Source: Phorcus lineatus (lineage: Eukaryota; Mollusca; Gastropoda; Trochida; Trochidae). Taken from it: a stretch of DNA of 64,000 nucleotides. Each line of letters begins with the position of its first letter. The first letter of the stretch is position 1. The stretch covers positions 1,178,001 through 1,242,000 of the forward strand of contig OV121081.1 of the NCBI GenBank assembly GCA_921293015.1, given 5' to 3'. Below are positions 11,200 through 24,791 of the stretch, piece by piece. Both the position numbers and the translations under genes were made by a program. Below the pieces are notes generated by a model. The model had not been told where the DNA came from and did no database searches. It saw nothing but the letters and a program-made list of their open reading frames with translations.

Positions 11200-13520
11200 G
11201 TTCCGGAGTATTCAGGATTCTGTTAATCTTTATATATTCTCAAACTCTTTCAAGGTAGGTTCAGGAGTACTCAAGGATTCTTGATGTCACTTCTGGATGA
11301 TGCACTGGTAAAATACCATTATCTGGAATCATCACTGGTCACTGAATATCATATGAGCTTCCAATAGTCTCTCAAACACCTTCTAGTGTGTACAATATCA
11401 CCGAGTTATTTCGGTAATTCAAATAAGTTGCAAATCATATTCTTATTGTCTCTTTCTTGAATATAATGTCTTTTTTTCTGATTGAAGTTTCGAATACTGA
11501 TTAGAAATGTAAAATGATCTGTTTTTTTAGTCAACATTTCATCTTAGATCTTTTAAATTAACTTTTGCACTACTCTGGCGCTCTATATTCCACTGACTAT
11601 TCTTGAACTACTTCAAAAAGAAAATAAATAATCCATGAATTTCTGTGGTTCAGGGTGTTGTTCAGTTGCTGTCAAAGCAACGCTCCTCTGAAAGATTAGT
11701 TTACTTAATTCAACATCAACATCTCTGTCTTGATCTTCTCTAAAACTTCAAAATTCCTTCTAGAATGAAGAGGACATTCCAGGATGACACTGCTGTTGCA
11801 GTTTGTCTCATATTCAACAAGAACTACTGTCATTTACTTCTTGTTTTGATTGTGTGTTTATACAATTTATCCTCGTATCCACAATTTTCACACTATAAGA
11901 ATCAAGACTGTTCCCCAGAACTCCAATAGACAATGTCCATCAGCTTCCTGCTTTTTCAGAACCATCAAACCATTCCAGTCACGCCCACCTCTCTGCTCTG
12001 TAGGCGGAACTGACACTCACTTGCTTCATTGCATGTTATAAATTGTCAATATTAGTGAATAATTTGCATCCCACTATGATGTTTGATTAGCAACTAAATG
12101 ATAAATGAAATTAAAATACCCTTCACTAATCCAAACATAATTGTATTTCTCAACACAACTTGTAACAAAATATTTTTTGGAATAACGGATATCCATCTTT
12201 TTCCATGATGGCAAATACCTCTAACTTTTAATGTTCAGCTTTTTAATGAATTCTGAATAGGTATCCAACAAGTAGTTTGGAAAGAATTTGTGAATAACTC
12301 TGAAAGTTATGTTTTACGTTTTCATGCATTCCATTGAAACTGAATTGAGAAAGTGCTGATAAGTTGTCATCCATTAAGAAACTTTCTCGAATGTTGATTG
12401 TTTACAATTCTCCAGTTTACGAAGCAGAGCATTCACAAATAGGTATATACTGAATTTCATTAAATTTTATAAACTGAGAGGCAGTGTATATTCTCAGACC
12501 ACTCATTTCAACTTTGATTAAAACAGTCGTTTGGTTATTCTTATTTTCCTCCATGGTGACAAATGTCCTGTATTAAACATGATCACATCTTCCAATTCAC
12601 ATTCTTCCAGTGAACATTTCATCCTAAACTGATTACTAAATGTCCTCTGTTCACCTCTTCCATGATTTCAGACCACCCTGGTGAAACCTTCGGTAACCCT
12701 GTGTGTCCGCCAGTGAACCCGACTGGTCACTACAATGTCCTGCACTGACCCCGTCCATCCATATACAATGATAATCCAGGTGTTATAAGCCAGCTTACCC
12801 TATCACAAGGGTTGATAAGTCTGTGTTGGTGTGATTATCCTATATGGAGCCTGATTGGTTCCTTACACCTCATTAATCCTCTCTTCATTGGGCCTCTCCT
12901 CTCCAGTGACAGCTGCAGATTTCCATATTCCACTGATATTTGATTTCATTCTAATGTTAATGAGTTATCTCCTGCCAAACATTGTAATGACTCTGAACTG
13001 ATATGTTTGATAGATTTGTGTCAATTGTATTTACAGCTCATCAAATCTTACTGCAAGTAATATTGCGTTGTCATCAATCATATTAGAGTTCTTCTCATCT
13101 CAATCGTATCAGATGGTTTCTCAGTCCAAGTCACTGAACTCCCAGGCTACACCTATATCAAACAGTCCACCATATTGCTTGTGTCACAAACAGAAGAATT
13201 GGAAATCTAGTCCCACATGTAAGTTAATCTGCTGGCCTTGTTCCATTGTTTTATGTCCAGAACTTTTAAAATCCGGCATCTCCTGCAAAAAGACACAAAA
13301 TATTGTAACAATTGCCTTAACAAATTTGTTTTATAAAAAAAAATCCAAAAATAACTTTCCCCTTTAAATTAAATTTTATAACTTAATATCTCATTTCTGC
13401 ATCGGGAGGACTTAGATATAGAAGCATTTATTTATCTTGACAAGATTCTGATATATTTGTTTTCATTTGTTTGTTCTAAAATTGCCAATGATTTACAATC
13501 ACCAACTTGCAGAGCAGATC
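11200..13520. other. Intergenic, no supported gene
   Basis: AT-rich sequence upstream of the small minus-strand gene. The longest frames (11850-12041 and 13068-13367, plus) have no recognisable domain, biased codon use or splice context and are not called. Nothing repetitive beyond short homopolymers was seen. Confidence 0.55.
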
Positions 13521-13521
13521 A

Positions 13522-13640
13522 ATAGATAATAATAATAATAATAATATATTTATATAGCGCCTAACTTCCATCCAGTAGTTTGCTCAGTAGCGCTGGTTCA
13601 GTTGGATTAGACTGACAACCTTTTACTAATGTATTCTCAT
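13522..13640. repeat. AAT tract with tttatatagcgcc motif
   Basis: A short (AAT)n tract at about 13526-13545 is followed by atatttatatagcgcctaac. An AAT repeat joined to a tatatagcgc motif is a common head or tail of non-autonomous repeats in marine invertebrates (from general knowledge). No boundaries could be fixed. Confidence 0.35.
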
Positions 13641-15149
13641 AAAAAAATGATAAAAATCTGAAAAAAATAAGAGATGATATTATCATTATGAATATAAAGT
13701 ATTGAAATAAGACAGCTTAAATTAAGATTTTATTAGCAATTAATGATAAACAATTCAGTTGACAGACGAGTTGTTTACATGCACCACAAAACCATAGGCG
13801 TACATTACATGTTGTGTGTGTTACAAGGCTGAGATATATCCTGTATATCCAGTTGAGAACAATGTCCCGCTCATATATAAATATTGATCACTTCATTGAT
13901 TGATTTTCCAACAAGACTGCAAGCTTTGATCTCTGCTGTCTGGGGAAGTACATGTTGAAATAAGAATTTGAACTAATCTGCACCCAGCATTCCTCATTAC
14001 CTGCCCACAAGTACACAGAGAGCACCTGGCTGTGTCCTCAATAAGGGGATAAATAACGATAACAAAGCTAAATGCAGATTCTATTGCTTTACTTTCTGCA
14101 ACAGCAACACTTTGGTTAAATGGTTATGTTTTCAAGCCTAATTGGATTAATGGCTATCTATTATTACTTTATTATTTATTGAAATATGTATAATGTATAA
14201 ACTCACGCAGACACAACTTTATCGTTTTACTGAAATCTTCTTACATAAGTACAATCTTATGATAAATCATGGAGACACACAATCTTGTGTGCAAACATGA
14301 TATATTCACTTCTCAGAGTCATTATGATGTTGTTATGAATTAAAGAAATGGCACTTCTCTATATGATGATTGAGTTAATGTCATGTCAGAATGACCTGTT
14401 GAAAACCATATCAATTTTTAAAAATTCAAACATCACAGGGCAGATATTTTTGGCAAACACTAAATATGATACAATATCAAACAAGATCATCTCTTCAAAT
14501 GACTGAAACTACTTACTAGATTTGATAGATGTGTTTGATATATGAGAGAACCATGACAGTGGTAATATTGACGTGAGATATTGACATATGCCATCATGCT
14601 CAACCAATCAGCAGTTAGCATGAGATAAATCTGATATACACCATTACTTGTGGTCCACCAGGTTTGAGAGTTATGTGCTTTATCTCAACAATCTCACATG
14701 GACACTCATTTAGTATTCTTGATGTGGAATGTCTTTTGTCATCAGAATGTCACAAAGTTAATAACCTAGGACAATGAGTTCAGGTCATTATTTAGGACAT
14801 GAGATATAAAATATGATAACAATATTTGGATACTTCTCAGCATGAAGGGTGATATGCCTTACTCAACGAACTCATGCAGATACTCTTTTAATATTCTTGA
14901 TGGGAAATCTGATAGCATGTCACCTGAATGTCAGAACATAAACATGAAACATCACTTACGACATTTTAGAAAATTAATCATGTGAATAATATTCCTTTTG
15001 CAAGATTGATGTCAGTAAAGAAAATCTTTAAGAGTTAAAAAGTGTTCATATCACATCATCGCATCAGTGCAAGTGCAGTAAAATACAATATGTCAAAATC
15101 TATACCTTACACCTATAATGATGTTTTCACTATTTACTTTCAAACAGCT

Positions 15150-15150
<1 letters not shown>

Positions 15151-15226
<76 letters not shown>
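15151..15226. repeat. (CT)38 microsatellite
   Basis: An uninterrupted 76-bp CT tract, the second long CT tract in the window. The Ser-Leu open frames across it are artefacts. Confidence 0.99.
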
Positions 15227-15230
<4 letters not shown>

Positions 15231-16009
15231 GCGTATACTACAAATAGTTCATGTCTTATCACTGCATACTCCCCGCACTTGTCGTACCGTTATCTCTACA
15301 CGAGAGTCGGACAAATCGAAGAGCTTAGTTCCTAACTACCGAATATTGTAATGGATCAGATCTTCAGTGCTACCGTACACAACACCCGGTGTTGGATTGT
15401 GAGTGCAGATATGAAAGTGTTGGTTCTTGGGACTCGTTGAGAGAGGAGAGCGGCTGAAATATTGAACAATTCATCCACCTTTCTAAATCTCTTTCTTGAA
15501 TATGTCGGTCTAGTTCTGTGATTAATCTACAACTTCTCGTTTTGATTTTATTTTCAAAACAAAATAACAAGGATGACTTATTAAAAAAATAGTATTTCCG
15601 CTCCTTGCATTAAAACCCTCATCCTTCTGAATCTCTAAAAAGTAGAATTATTGACTCGGAGCTGACACAATATAAGAGGTTAAAGACTTCACAGAAGCAA
15701 TGAATCATCCCCCTCCATACAATTATAATCTGCTGGTCTAAGTTTGTTACACTGTGTCATTAATTGGTTCAAAAGCACTGTAAAGCATCAAAAGGGCCCT
15801 CAAAATAGCTAAAACAGCAAAATTATGCTTGAAATAAACTAAATATATATTTCACATCCGGGGATAATTGATGAACAGATGACATACTGCTGACAGAGGG
15901 GCCGCGACCGATAACATAAACCGATCTGGATAAATAATCCTTGTCAACTCAATACAGATTGATTACTAACCTTGAAAAACCTTTTCTTTAGAATTTCTAT
16001 TATAGAATA

Positions 16010-16690
16010 CGCATGCACAGAACGCGGTTCATCTTATGCACAGAGAGCGGTTAATCTCATACACAGAGAGCGGTTAATCTCATGCACAGAACGCGGTTCA
16101 TCTCATACACAGAGAGCGGTTCATCTCATACACAGAGAGCGGTTCATCTCATGCACAGAGAGCGGTTCATCTCATGCACAGAGAGCGGTTCATCTCATGC
16201 ACAGACAGCGGTTCATCTCATGCACAGAGAGCGGTTCATCTCTTGCACAGAGAGTGGTTCATCTCTTACACAGAGAGCGGTTCATCTCATAAACAGAGAG
16301 AGGTTAATCTCATGCACAGAGAGCGGTTCATCTCATGCACAGAGAGCGGTTCACCTCATGCACAGAGAGCGGTTCATCTCATACACAGAGAGCGGTTCAT
16401 CTCATGCACAGAGAGCGATTCATCTCATGCACAGAGAGCGGTTCATCTCATGCACAGAGAGCGGTTCATCTCATGCACAGAGAGCGGTTCATCTCATGCA
16501 CAGAGAGCGGTTCATCTCATGCACAGAGAGCGGTTCATCTCATACACAGAACGCGGTTCATCTCATGCACAGAACGCGGTTCATCTCATCCATAGAGAGC
16601 GGTTCACCTCATACACAGAGAGCGGTTCATCTCATGCACAGAGAGCGGTTCATCTCATACACAGAGAGTGGTTCATCTCATACACAAACA
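16010..16690. repeat. 23-bp minisatellite, about 29 copies
   Basis: A head-to-tail array of gcggttcatctcatgcacagaga with single-base variants (tgcaca or tacaca, gagagc or gaacgc). Since 23 is not a multiple of three, each frame cycles through three readings of the unit and all three stay open for about 220 codons. These frames are not genes. Confidence 0.97.
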
Positions 16691-16699
16691 CAATCAGAG

Positions 16700-17640
16700 A
16701 AAACTTACAGCACACATCTTACAACAGGTCATCCCACACGTCTTTGAACACAAGTCTTTCAAACCATTCAGTCAAATTGAATTTTCAAACCGTGAAAGGC
16801 TCCAATATCCATTCTCATTTGGCTGATAATAAATAAACATCACCTGCTGATTACTTTAGAAATAAGCACTTAATAAATCAAAACTTCTGAATGGTACTTA
16901 TTACGCACGAATGGTTGATGTATTGTATACAGACAATAAGAAACCCCCGCTGTCTGATAAAGGGCTGCAGAGGGTTACGCCTCTATACAATAGCACCGTA
17001 GATATGCTATCTATATCGGCATGGAGGCCGATAACACAGAGGCATGGGGCTCCAGACCATGTTTATTTCAAGGATATACTGTTATGACACCAGGCGTTGT
17101 GTCGGCTCAGATTAACCAACCAACTGTGAGACTGAAGCATGCAAAGAAAATATTGATAAAACTGTCAAAACGGAACAGCCAAGTTGGATCTTATTCTGTT
17201 CATACTGTGGTACAAGAAATATTCATGCTTAGTTATACTGGAATATTTTGCAGATATTAACAATCATTGAATCTTTCAATTATTCAAATATTTGTGATTC
17301 ACTAGTATCGTAGTATTAATAAAAGAATTCACAAACATTCAAAAAAATAATTGTTCTTTCACAATTTAAAAAAATGATTTAGAATAATATAGGTGAAAAA
17401 TATACTCTTAATTTTCTCATATTTCAAACTTATTGTCAAATGGTACAATCACATTAAAAACAGCTCAAACTGATTACCTGCGTGATTTCTGATTAGAGGT
17501 TAGCACATGGAGGTCATAGATTGCAAAATATATAAAACAAGCTGCTGACATGGTTAAGCAATAACTTTCATCTATTTACTTATATTTCTGTGATGAATTT
17601 GACCTTTCATAAGCCAAACACAGAACAATAAACAAAACGT
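16700..17640. other. Intergenic, no supported gene
   Basis: AT-rich. A frame at 17021-17260 (plus, 79 codons) begins with a plausible ATG but shows no domain, no splice partner and no codon bias. It is left uncalled. Confidence 0.5.
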
Positions 17641-18570
17641 TTTACAAAGATATTATCAAAATTTTTAATAATGACACACCTCTGCTTATTCAGCATCTTC
17701 ATACAAAGTTTAATCAAAATCAGATGATTAGTTAAGAACCGGACAGATCTCGTAAAAAGTTGTTACAAAAGTCACCCCATTTTAGCAAAAACTGATAAAA
17801 TTTTAGAAAGATATTGTCAAAATTGTTAATCATGACTTACCTTTTTTCAAAATTTCACAAAAGGAAATTTAAAATTATTGATCATGACACACTTTCAAAT
17901 AATTGTGTATCTACAAACCAAATTTGATGAAAATCAGATGATTAGTTTAGAAGTGTGAGCCAAAGAGGATTTGAAACAGTTTTCTTACAGAGTTCCAATT
18001 TTGCCAAATAACATAAAATATTTTCAATGACACAACTTCATGTAATTATTCATGTACCTTTGAAATTTGATTAAACTAGGATGATAAGTTTAAAAGTTAT
18101 GAGCTTGACAGCACTCAAAACTGTTAAAATTACAAAAAATATTATCCAAAATATTTGATCATGACATACTTTCAAGTAATTTTATATATGATCATACCAG
18201 ATTTGATCAAAACATTAGATATCAGTTTAGAAGATATGAGCTGGACAGGATTTGAAATAGTCTTTTTTACATAGTCCCCATTTTTAACAAAAAAATCTAA
18301 ATTTTACAAAATTGGTAATCATGACACACCTTCATGTAATCATACATGTTCATGCCAAATTTCATTAAAATGAGATGATTAGTTTAGAAGTTAATATTAT
18401 TTTTTACAATTTTGATACAAATTCATCCCTTTTCCCCCCAAACCCCGAAATGATTTTAAGATATCCTCAACAAGGTTCATCATTTTAAACTTCCGTTAAA
18501 AATTGAAATTGAAATGGTTGATTAGTTACAAAGTTATAAGCTGGACACACTGTGTAAAGGACGATCGGTG
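17640..18570. repeat. Degenerate ~145-bp tandem repeat, about six copies
   Basis: Diverged units share aatttgat(g/t)aaaa, agatgattagtttagaag, (g)atgagctggaca, gatttgaaa and aatcatgacacac. The anchor agatgattagtttagaag and its variants occur near 17721, 17935, 18079, 18217, 18372 and 18515, so the spacing is about 138-155 bp with one 214-bp interval. Copies are much more diverged than the minisatellites elsewhere here, which suggests an old array. Confidence 0.75.
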
Positions 18571-18919
18571 CTAATTTTTGTTGTTGCAGGGGAGGGTCAA
18601 CTTCAGACTTTAAAAAAAATATTAAAACCTTCCAGTATGATTATTAATGATAAATGCCATCAGATTGATGTAAACTTCTAGACCTCCATAAAGTATAGAC
18701 AACATTGTGTGAACAACAAGCACCTGTCAAGCCTGACACCCCCCCTTCTCTCCATGGATCTGTGATAAGAACAAGGAACTGTCCTTAAATTCAACCAGAT
18801 ATTGAGTACAATGTACAACATACAAGCAAATACACTACACATAACAATAACTCTGAAGTGATCAAATAAATTGACAAACTATGGCCAGCTTGTCTTCCTT
18901 CAGACTGCTACAGTACCTC

Positions 18920-19160
18920 AAAAACCATCTTCCCCGGCATGGCTTTAAATTACACATGTCTCTATCACTGTCTAATTAAACCTTGCTGCTAACCTGTCAA
19001 AATTTGTGTTTAGAATGTAGTGCCCTCTTTGACTTGCAATTCACACATGATTTCTCATTGTACTATCACGATCCATCGCAGCAGCCTTGACGACAAGCAC
19101 AGAAAAGTACAGGAAATGCGGCAAGGCCTAGCAAATCATTGGGGCTGGCCCAAAAATAGG
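18920..19160 (+). pseudogene. Decayed opposite-strand copy of exon 2 of the 10666-11135 gene
   Basis: Plus-strand sequence aligns with the coding strand of exon 2 at 10666-10922. Shared blocks include catggcttt, gtctctatcactg, aaccttgctgc, aacctgtcaaaatttgtgtt, atgatttctcattg and gatccatcgcagcagcc. A 1-bp deletion and in-frame stops (aattaa, atgtag) break the reading frame. Similarity runs beyond the stop of the minus-strand gene (gcaaatcattggggctgg against gcaagtcattgggggtgg). It may be a duplicated exon or a gene piece carried by a repeat. Confidence 0.7.
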
Positions 19161-19169
19161 TTTGTGCTG

Positions 19170-21270
19170 TATAGTACTTACAATGTTTAATGTTAGAAGG
19201 AAAATTATGCTTGTCTTCCTCAGTACTCCTAAACTACGAGTCATGTATTTCAATAACCACTCCCATATTCCAATAACCAACTGCTGTGACGAGAAATATA
19301 TACTTCAACTTCCATGTACATAGTCAAGTCTGAACACCAAACACCTGTCTATCACACGATACACTCCCCTCTCCACCAGTATGTGATAAGTACACGGAAC
19401 CGTCAGATATGTTAATACATGTCCGTACAACCTTAACACTCTCAGATCTCCTAGCACAGTAGCCCATGATAAAAATTATATGATATGTTGAAGAGGTCTG
19501 GGAAGCTCCCTGTCACATGTCTTCTTGAGAGGGAAAAATGTATCGTCCCATCACAGAGATGCTACCTGTACAATTGTGCTGGATATAAATTCACCTTATA
19601 CACTGAGGCAAGGAAAGAATTATTCCACTGTTGGCATCAAGTCAATCATAACACCCGACATCCTCCCCCCTTACTTCCTAGGAAACTTCTATTACTGCCC
19701 ATCAACTCCACACACTTCCCTGCTTTCCCTGACCTTAATACAAAATTCCTCAATCTATCATTCCTATTTCAATAAGCAATTTTATCAATAGACTTTCCAA
19801 AAATCTTAAATCTATTATGTATATGCAAAATCTGGGACAAAATATATAACCATCAAGTAAAGTTTCTATATAATTAATTTCATTCTGAAATGAAAAGGTA
19901 AGACTGTGTATTTCACATAGTACTACGATCAGTGCTTGAACCTTGACTTCTACATAAAAAACTGTGAAAATGCTGTTTAAATATCAACAGCATTAAACTT
20001 TAATAAATCTACTCCTTCGAACTACGATGTTGACTGTGTACACAAGATTTGTGTCATGTTTTGTTTATACAAGCACTTAGGCTGTTATATCTGGTGCTCT
20101 GCTGTCTGTCTGGTAGAAACACTTTGAGGAGATACCAATGTTTGACACTCTCATACTTTGTAGCACATAGAGACACACTTCAAGGGGTTTGAGGAGACTG
20201 AATGAACTTCCATGTGATACTGTTTTTACCATGCAAAGGAAGTTTATTATTGTGTTTATTACTCAACAACATTAATTTAATAAATGTATAACTGCCTACA
20301 AGTAAGCTGAAATTGGGTCCCATTCTAACCGAGTTCCTGCATTGTGACATCATACTAACAGGGATACTACGCTAATGCTATTTTGAAATATTACAGTGCA
20401 GGATCTTGAATGGGGCAAATGATAAAAGGAAGTACGTTCAACATAAGGACAATTCCTTCAAAGACAAGGTGTTCATGAGAGATTTACAAATCAATGTGAT
20501 TGTAACTTTATATCAGTCCTGGCACATTGGCAAGTTGGACACCAAATGTGAGATAAAATAGGCATTTCATGATATATTACATATCATGATATCTCATTAT
20601 ATGATTATATACCATACATGTCAAGATACTTGAAGTTCAGGATTTTCGATGACAAGAAATGATCACTTTTGACAAACACCTTGACTTTTAGGAATGATAA
20701 ACAATTTAAAATCAAACGATCACGATACGTATATTGTCAGATTAAGTATCATAAATTGAGATACTATGATATATTGTCACAAATGTGGACGATGAAATTT
20801 CACTCCTGCTGCACAAGAAATTCCTTTTACTATATGAAAAGAATAGGGCATTGGAAAAAGTATTGTAAAATGCCTACTTCAATCTATATTTATTCAACTA
20901 ACTCCTAAAGAATCACTCAATATCTAAAGTAGCAAAAGAAAAAGATAAGAAAATTGTAGATGTGAAATATTTCAAAATTGCTTTTCATCTATATAATAGC
21001 TACAGAAACTTTTGACATAATGCCTGATAAACTTATTTGACCTATCAACCAATCTATCAATCATTTTTGCTGTAATTTTCCTCTATAAGCAGTAAAAAAA
21101 TAAGCCTGTGGATTTGCATCATAAGGTTGGTCAATCCACACGGTCATGTGGTCACTGGACCTATTGCTGTTACATATTTATCCTATTTGTTAAGGTCAGA
21201 AAACAACATTATACACCCTTTGTACCTTAAAGACTGGAAATGAAATTGTATCCTCATTTCTTACTTACTT
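19170..21270. other. Intergenic, no supported gene
   Basis: AT-rich sequence. Frames at 19485-19791 and 20669-20908 (plus) lack recognisable domains or codon bias and are not called. No tandem array was seen. Confidence 0.5.
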
Positions 21271-21272
21271 TA

Positions 21273-21470
21273 ACCTTTAATGAAACAAATGAAACCATTT
21301 TTACATTTTATTAAAAAGATATAAGAAATTAGTCAAAGGTGTTTTCCCCATTGCTATCCATATGCCACTCAATAAAACAAGTGAAGCCACTATTTATGTT
21401 TGATTAAAAAAAATCATAGAAATTAGGGAAGGCTATTTTCCCCATTACTATCTGTACTAATTTCTCTACA
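21273..21470. repeat. Two-copy ~103-bp tandem duplication
   Basis: Two diverged direct copies share aagaaattag, nnaaggntnttttccccatt and tatc. The core ttttccccattgctatc recurs as ttttccccattactatc about 105 bp later. They lie just upstream of two reverse-transcriptase-like relics. Confidence 0.6.
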
Positions 21471-21654
21471 ATGAGCCCAAAAAAGGTATTGCCTTATAAA
21501 CTGAAATAATCAAAATCAATGAATAAGACATTGAAAAATATATAACCTCGATTCTTTTTCCAATTTGCTCATGTTTACATTATAGGAAAGAGACAAGTGT
21601 AAGCCTGCCTTTCCTGAGAAATCAGGCAACTACTTATAAATCATAATACTTTTT

Positions 21655-22040
21655 TATTTCACTAGGACTAAGACAAGGCGGCTTTCTCTGTCCAGTTCTT
21701 TTTCTCCTATATCAATCAGGACCTAACAATAACAAAACTATTAACACTTACTTATCATGACTTCTCAGGGAATTATAAGAAATATTTTAATTCTTTTATT
21801 TTCTGTAATATTTCCTTGTAGCTTTTGATACTTCAATATTACTTTAATATCTTCTCAACTGTTTCTGTATCTTACCTCCTCATAATCTACAAACTCTCTC
21901 GCGGAACACTGACCACTGTTGTCATAAATATAGCAATATTAAATAGAAGTTACTAACATATTCGCCATAAGTAAGACAAGGAGACACGCTCTGTCCACTT
22001 CATTTCTCATTTAATTTTATGAAAATCCAATAAAGACAGT
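21655..22040 (+). pseudogene. Two reverse-transcriptase motif relics (LINE-like)
   Basis: Two plus-strand stretches about 300 bp apart translate to decayed versions of the LINE reverse-transcriptase motif GxRQGxxLSPxLF. One near 21661 reads GLRQGGFLCPVLFLLY, and one near 21977 reads VRQGDTLCPLHFSF. Short frames with stops surround both. The pairing suggests a duplicated piece of an old LINE. No start, finger or catalytic box is intact. Confidence 0.4.
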
Positions 22041-22049
22041 ACAAGTCAT

Positions 22050-24780
22050 ACCTAAAACATCTTTCAACCTAAACTGAAGTATTTTGGAAAAACAGTTATA
22101 TTTGTGTCACTTGAAATCTAAGGAAGACAATTATTTATCAGGTCCTATCTGTTACTGCTTTCTACTTAAGTTAACATTTTTTTAGACAAACAATTATTTT
22201 ACTGTTTTTTTCTGGAATTAAGAAAAACAACCAATATGTACTCACTCCTACTCTCCTCCTCTTACTCCATTTCATACTCTATACCGGCGAGTATAAATAT
22301 TCCACTTCCCATTCTTCTTTATTTCACATTCATATTTTGATACGTATCCACACTCCATATTAGTATAAGTATCCACATTCCACACTCACAGTCCAGTACC
22401 TGCAGTTCCGGGACCAGTCCCTACACAATAGGAGGTGATCAGTCACCACGAGACCAACACCCCAGTACAGCACTGGGTGAGTGGATATAGACTGAGTGAG
22501 TGTAGACCGGACCACGTAGATAAGTATACCGGTGTTGTGATAACAGCCAGCTGGAATCAGCTGATTGGTGAGATTGATTACATGGATTGTTTGTTATAAA
22601 CGTGATTGTGGTTGTTACTGTGAATTTTATATAAATAATGCAGCAATGATAAGGATTTTGTGATAATTTCTTTATTCATACTTTACACACCAAAAATCTT
22701 TGTTGTCAAATTATAAGAATATATTTATATTGCAGTATTTCTGTGTTGTTCACTCTGTATACCAACTCTTCATACTTTCATTTTAAAGATTTTTTTTAAT
22801 GTCTATTTTCCTTTCATAAATTCATGATATTAATATTGAATAAATAATTTGTATTCCACCTTTGACAACTTTGTTGTATCCTTCTTTCCAAAATGTCTAC
22901 TGCCAAGAATGTGAAAACATATTGTCAAATGAGATTATTTCATGAATCTTTATCATCTTCCTTATACAAGGGGTGAAAAGGGGAATTGAGACATCAATTT
23001 ATAAAATTGCAACAGTCAAACAGGAAAAGGGTTAACAATGTAACAGATGAACTTATCTTGAATTATATTAATTTTGCATTTCAAATCGACAAAAAAAAAT
23101 TTCTAAAATTTTTTTTCATAAGAGCATCAGATAAAAAATGTCATTACATTTTTTTAGCTTTACTTGAAAATAACTTGCAAGAGATAAGGTTGGTAGTGTG
23201 TTTTACTTGATCAAATAATTCAAGATAATTGCTAGAGCCTTCAAAGTTTCCACTGGTTTGATTTAAACAGGTTTTACACTAACCAGTTACAACACAGAAG
23301 AGCCAATTTTAAACTTGCAGCACTTATGATAAGTTTTTATTAAATCTTATATCACTCGTACCTGTCAACCATTTCAACTTCAATCATAAATTATTACTTT
23401 GACATTTCTGAGATACATGAATTAAATTCTCCAAATTTATTTACAATCTAAAAGGATTATCAGAAGTGACAAGGATTAGCTAACATGACATATCAACACA
23501 AATCTTAAGTTCAAAGCCCTTTATAATGAAACATAAATATCAGTAGACAAGTCGAAATGTCACCTTGCAGTATAATAAACATAACTCTATTTATATATTT
23601 GCATTATATAACATTGTAAATTTGTTTTTACATTAAATGAGAATTGAGTCACTAAAATAGCTCTCATATATACAGTGTTTCCATTATTGTAGATTTATCC
23701 TACACGTGAGATGAAATCTGAAATGAAAGTCCTTACAATCTTTCACAAATTCCTGAAGCTTCAATTTGGATAGTGTTTGATGGGTGTTGTTGGGTGGGGT
23801 GGGTTTTGGGCGTCACGCATAAATATATATATATACATTCAATTCCACAATGTTGAGCACTTTCCCTTATGGTAATTTGACAAAATTACACAAAACCTTA
23901 CTGGATTTTTTTTACATTTTTGTCTTTATACATGTCTAAATGTAAACATATAAGTGTAGGTAAGAATGGTAACAGAGACAGCACTTTAAGTGACTCCACT
24001 CTGATCTGTAAACATCCGCACATGACTGTACACAAGCGGTTCACTTTACTTCTTTGTCTCCCACCCTCTAAACCTCTCTTGTGTGTGGTTAACTCAACAA
24101 ACAGTAGACACACCAGAAGAAATATAATACCAATATCTTAATGGTCCATCAAATATGTAATATGATCTAAGCCAAATTTATCAATTTTCTATACTGACTT
24201 GTAGTTGCTTTGAGAATTCTGTTTCGATGCCTGTTTCAGATCTGGGGGGAGAGGGATCAAGTACGATAAGTGACCCCGTCGCCCCCCCCCCTTCATAATT
24301 CCTGGATCCTACACTGGATGTTCTCCGGTATAATCATATTCTCTCATCTTCACTATATCTTCAATGTTTTTTAACATAACTTCTCTGAAATTACATTGTT
24401 GACCACACTTAAAATCATCTTTAATTCCCGTAATGATCAACAAATTTTGAAACAAATTTCAAATTTTTTTAAAACTAAAAACAATTAAATTAATTTTTTT
24501 TTTTTTAATCAACTTTTTATTCCAGAAACCCTGTTACAATTAGGACTGCTACCCAGGGTAGTAGAAGTCCAAATGACAATTAACCTGCTGGATTTAAGAT
24601 TTCTAAAACAATGAAATTAATCAATAAATGATCAGTGATTTATAAATATGAAGTTAAAAGAAGTTGATATTAACCCTTTTTCAAATCTATTTACAAATCA
24701 AGAAATCCTTTTTTTTTTATATTGAAAAAATTTAACCAACTGGTCGAGAAAACATAGATAAAGAACATAACTCAAGTTTC
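22050..24780. other. Intergenic, no supported gene
   Basis: AT-rich with many homopolymer runs. Frames at 22986-23210 and 23898-24141 show no domain or splice context. No array was recognised. Confidence 0.5.
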
Positions 24781-24791
24781 TCTATTTCACA

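Noticed and set aside
16082..16836. Several 220-codon plus frames (HRERFISC-type repeats)
   Set aside because: Direct translation of a 23-bp minisatellite in three phases.
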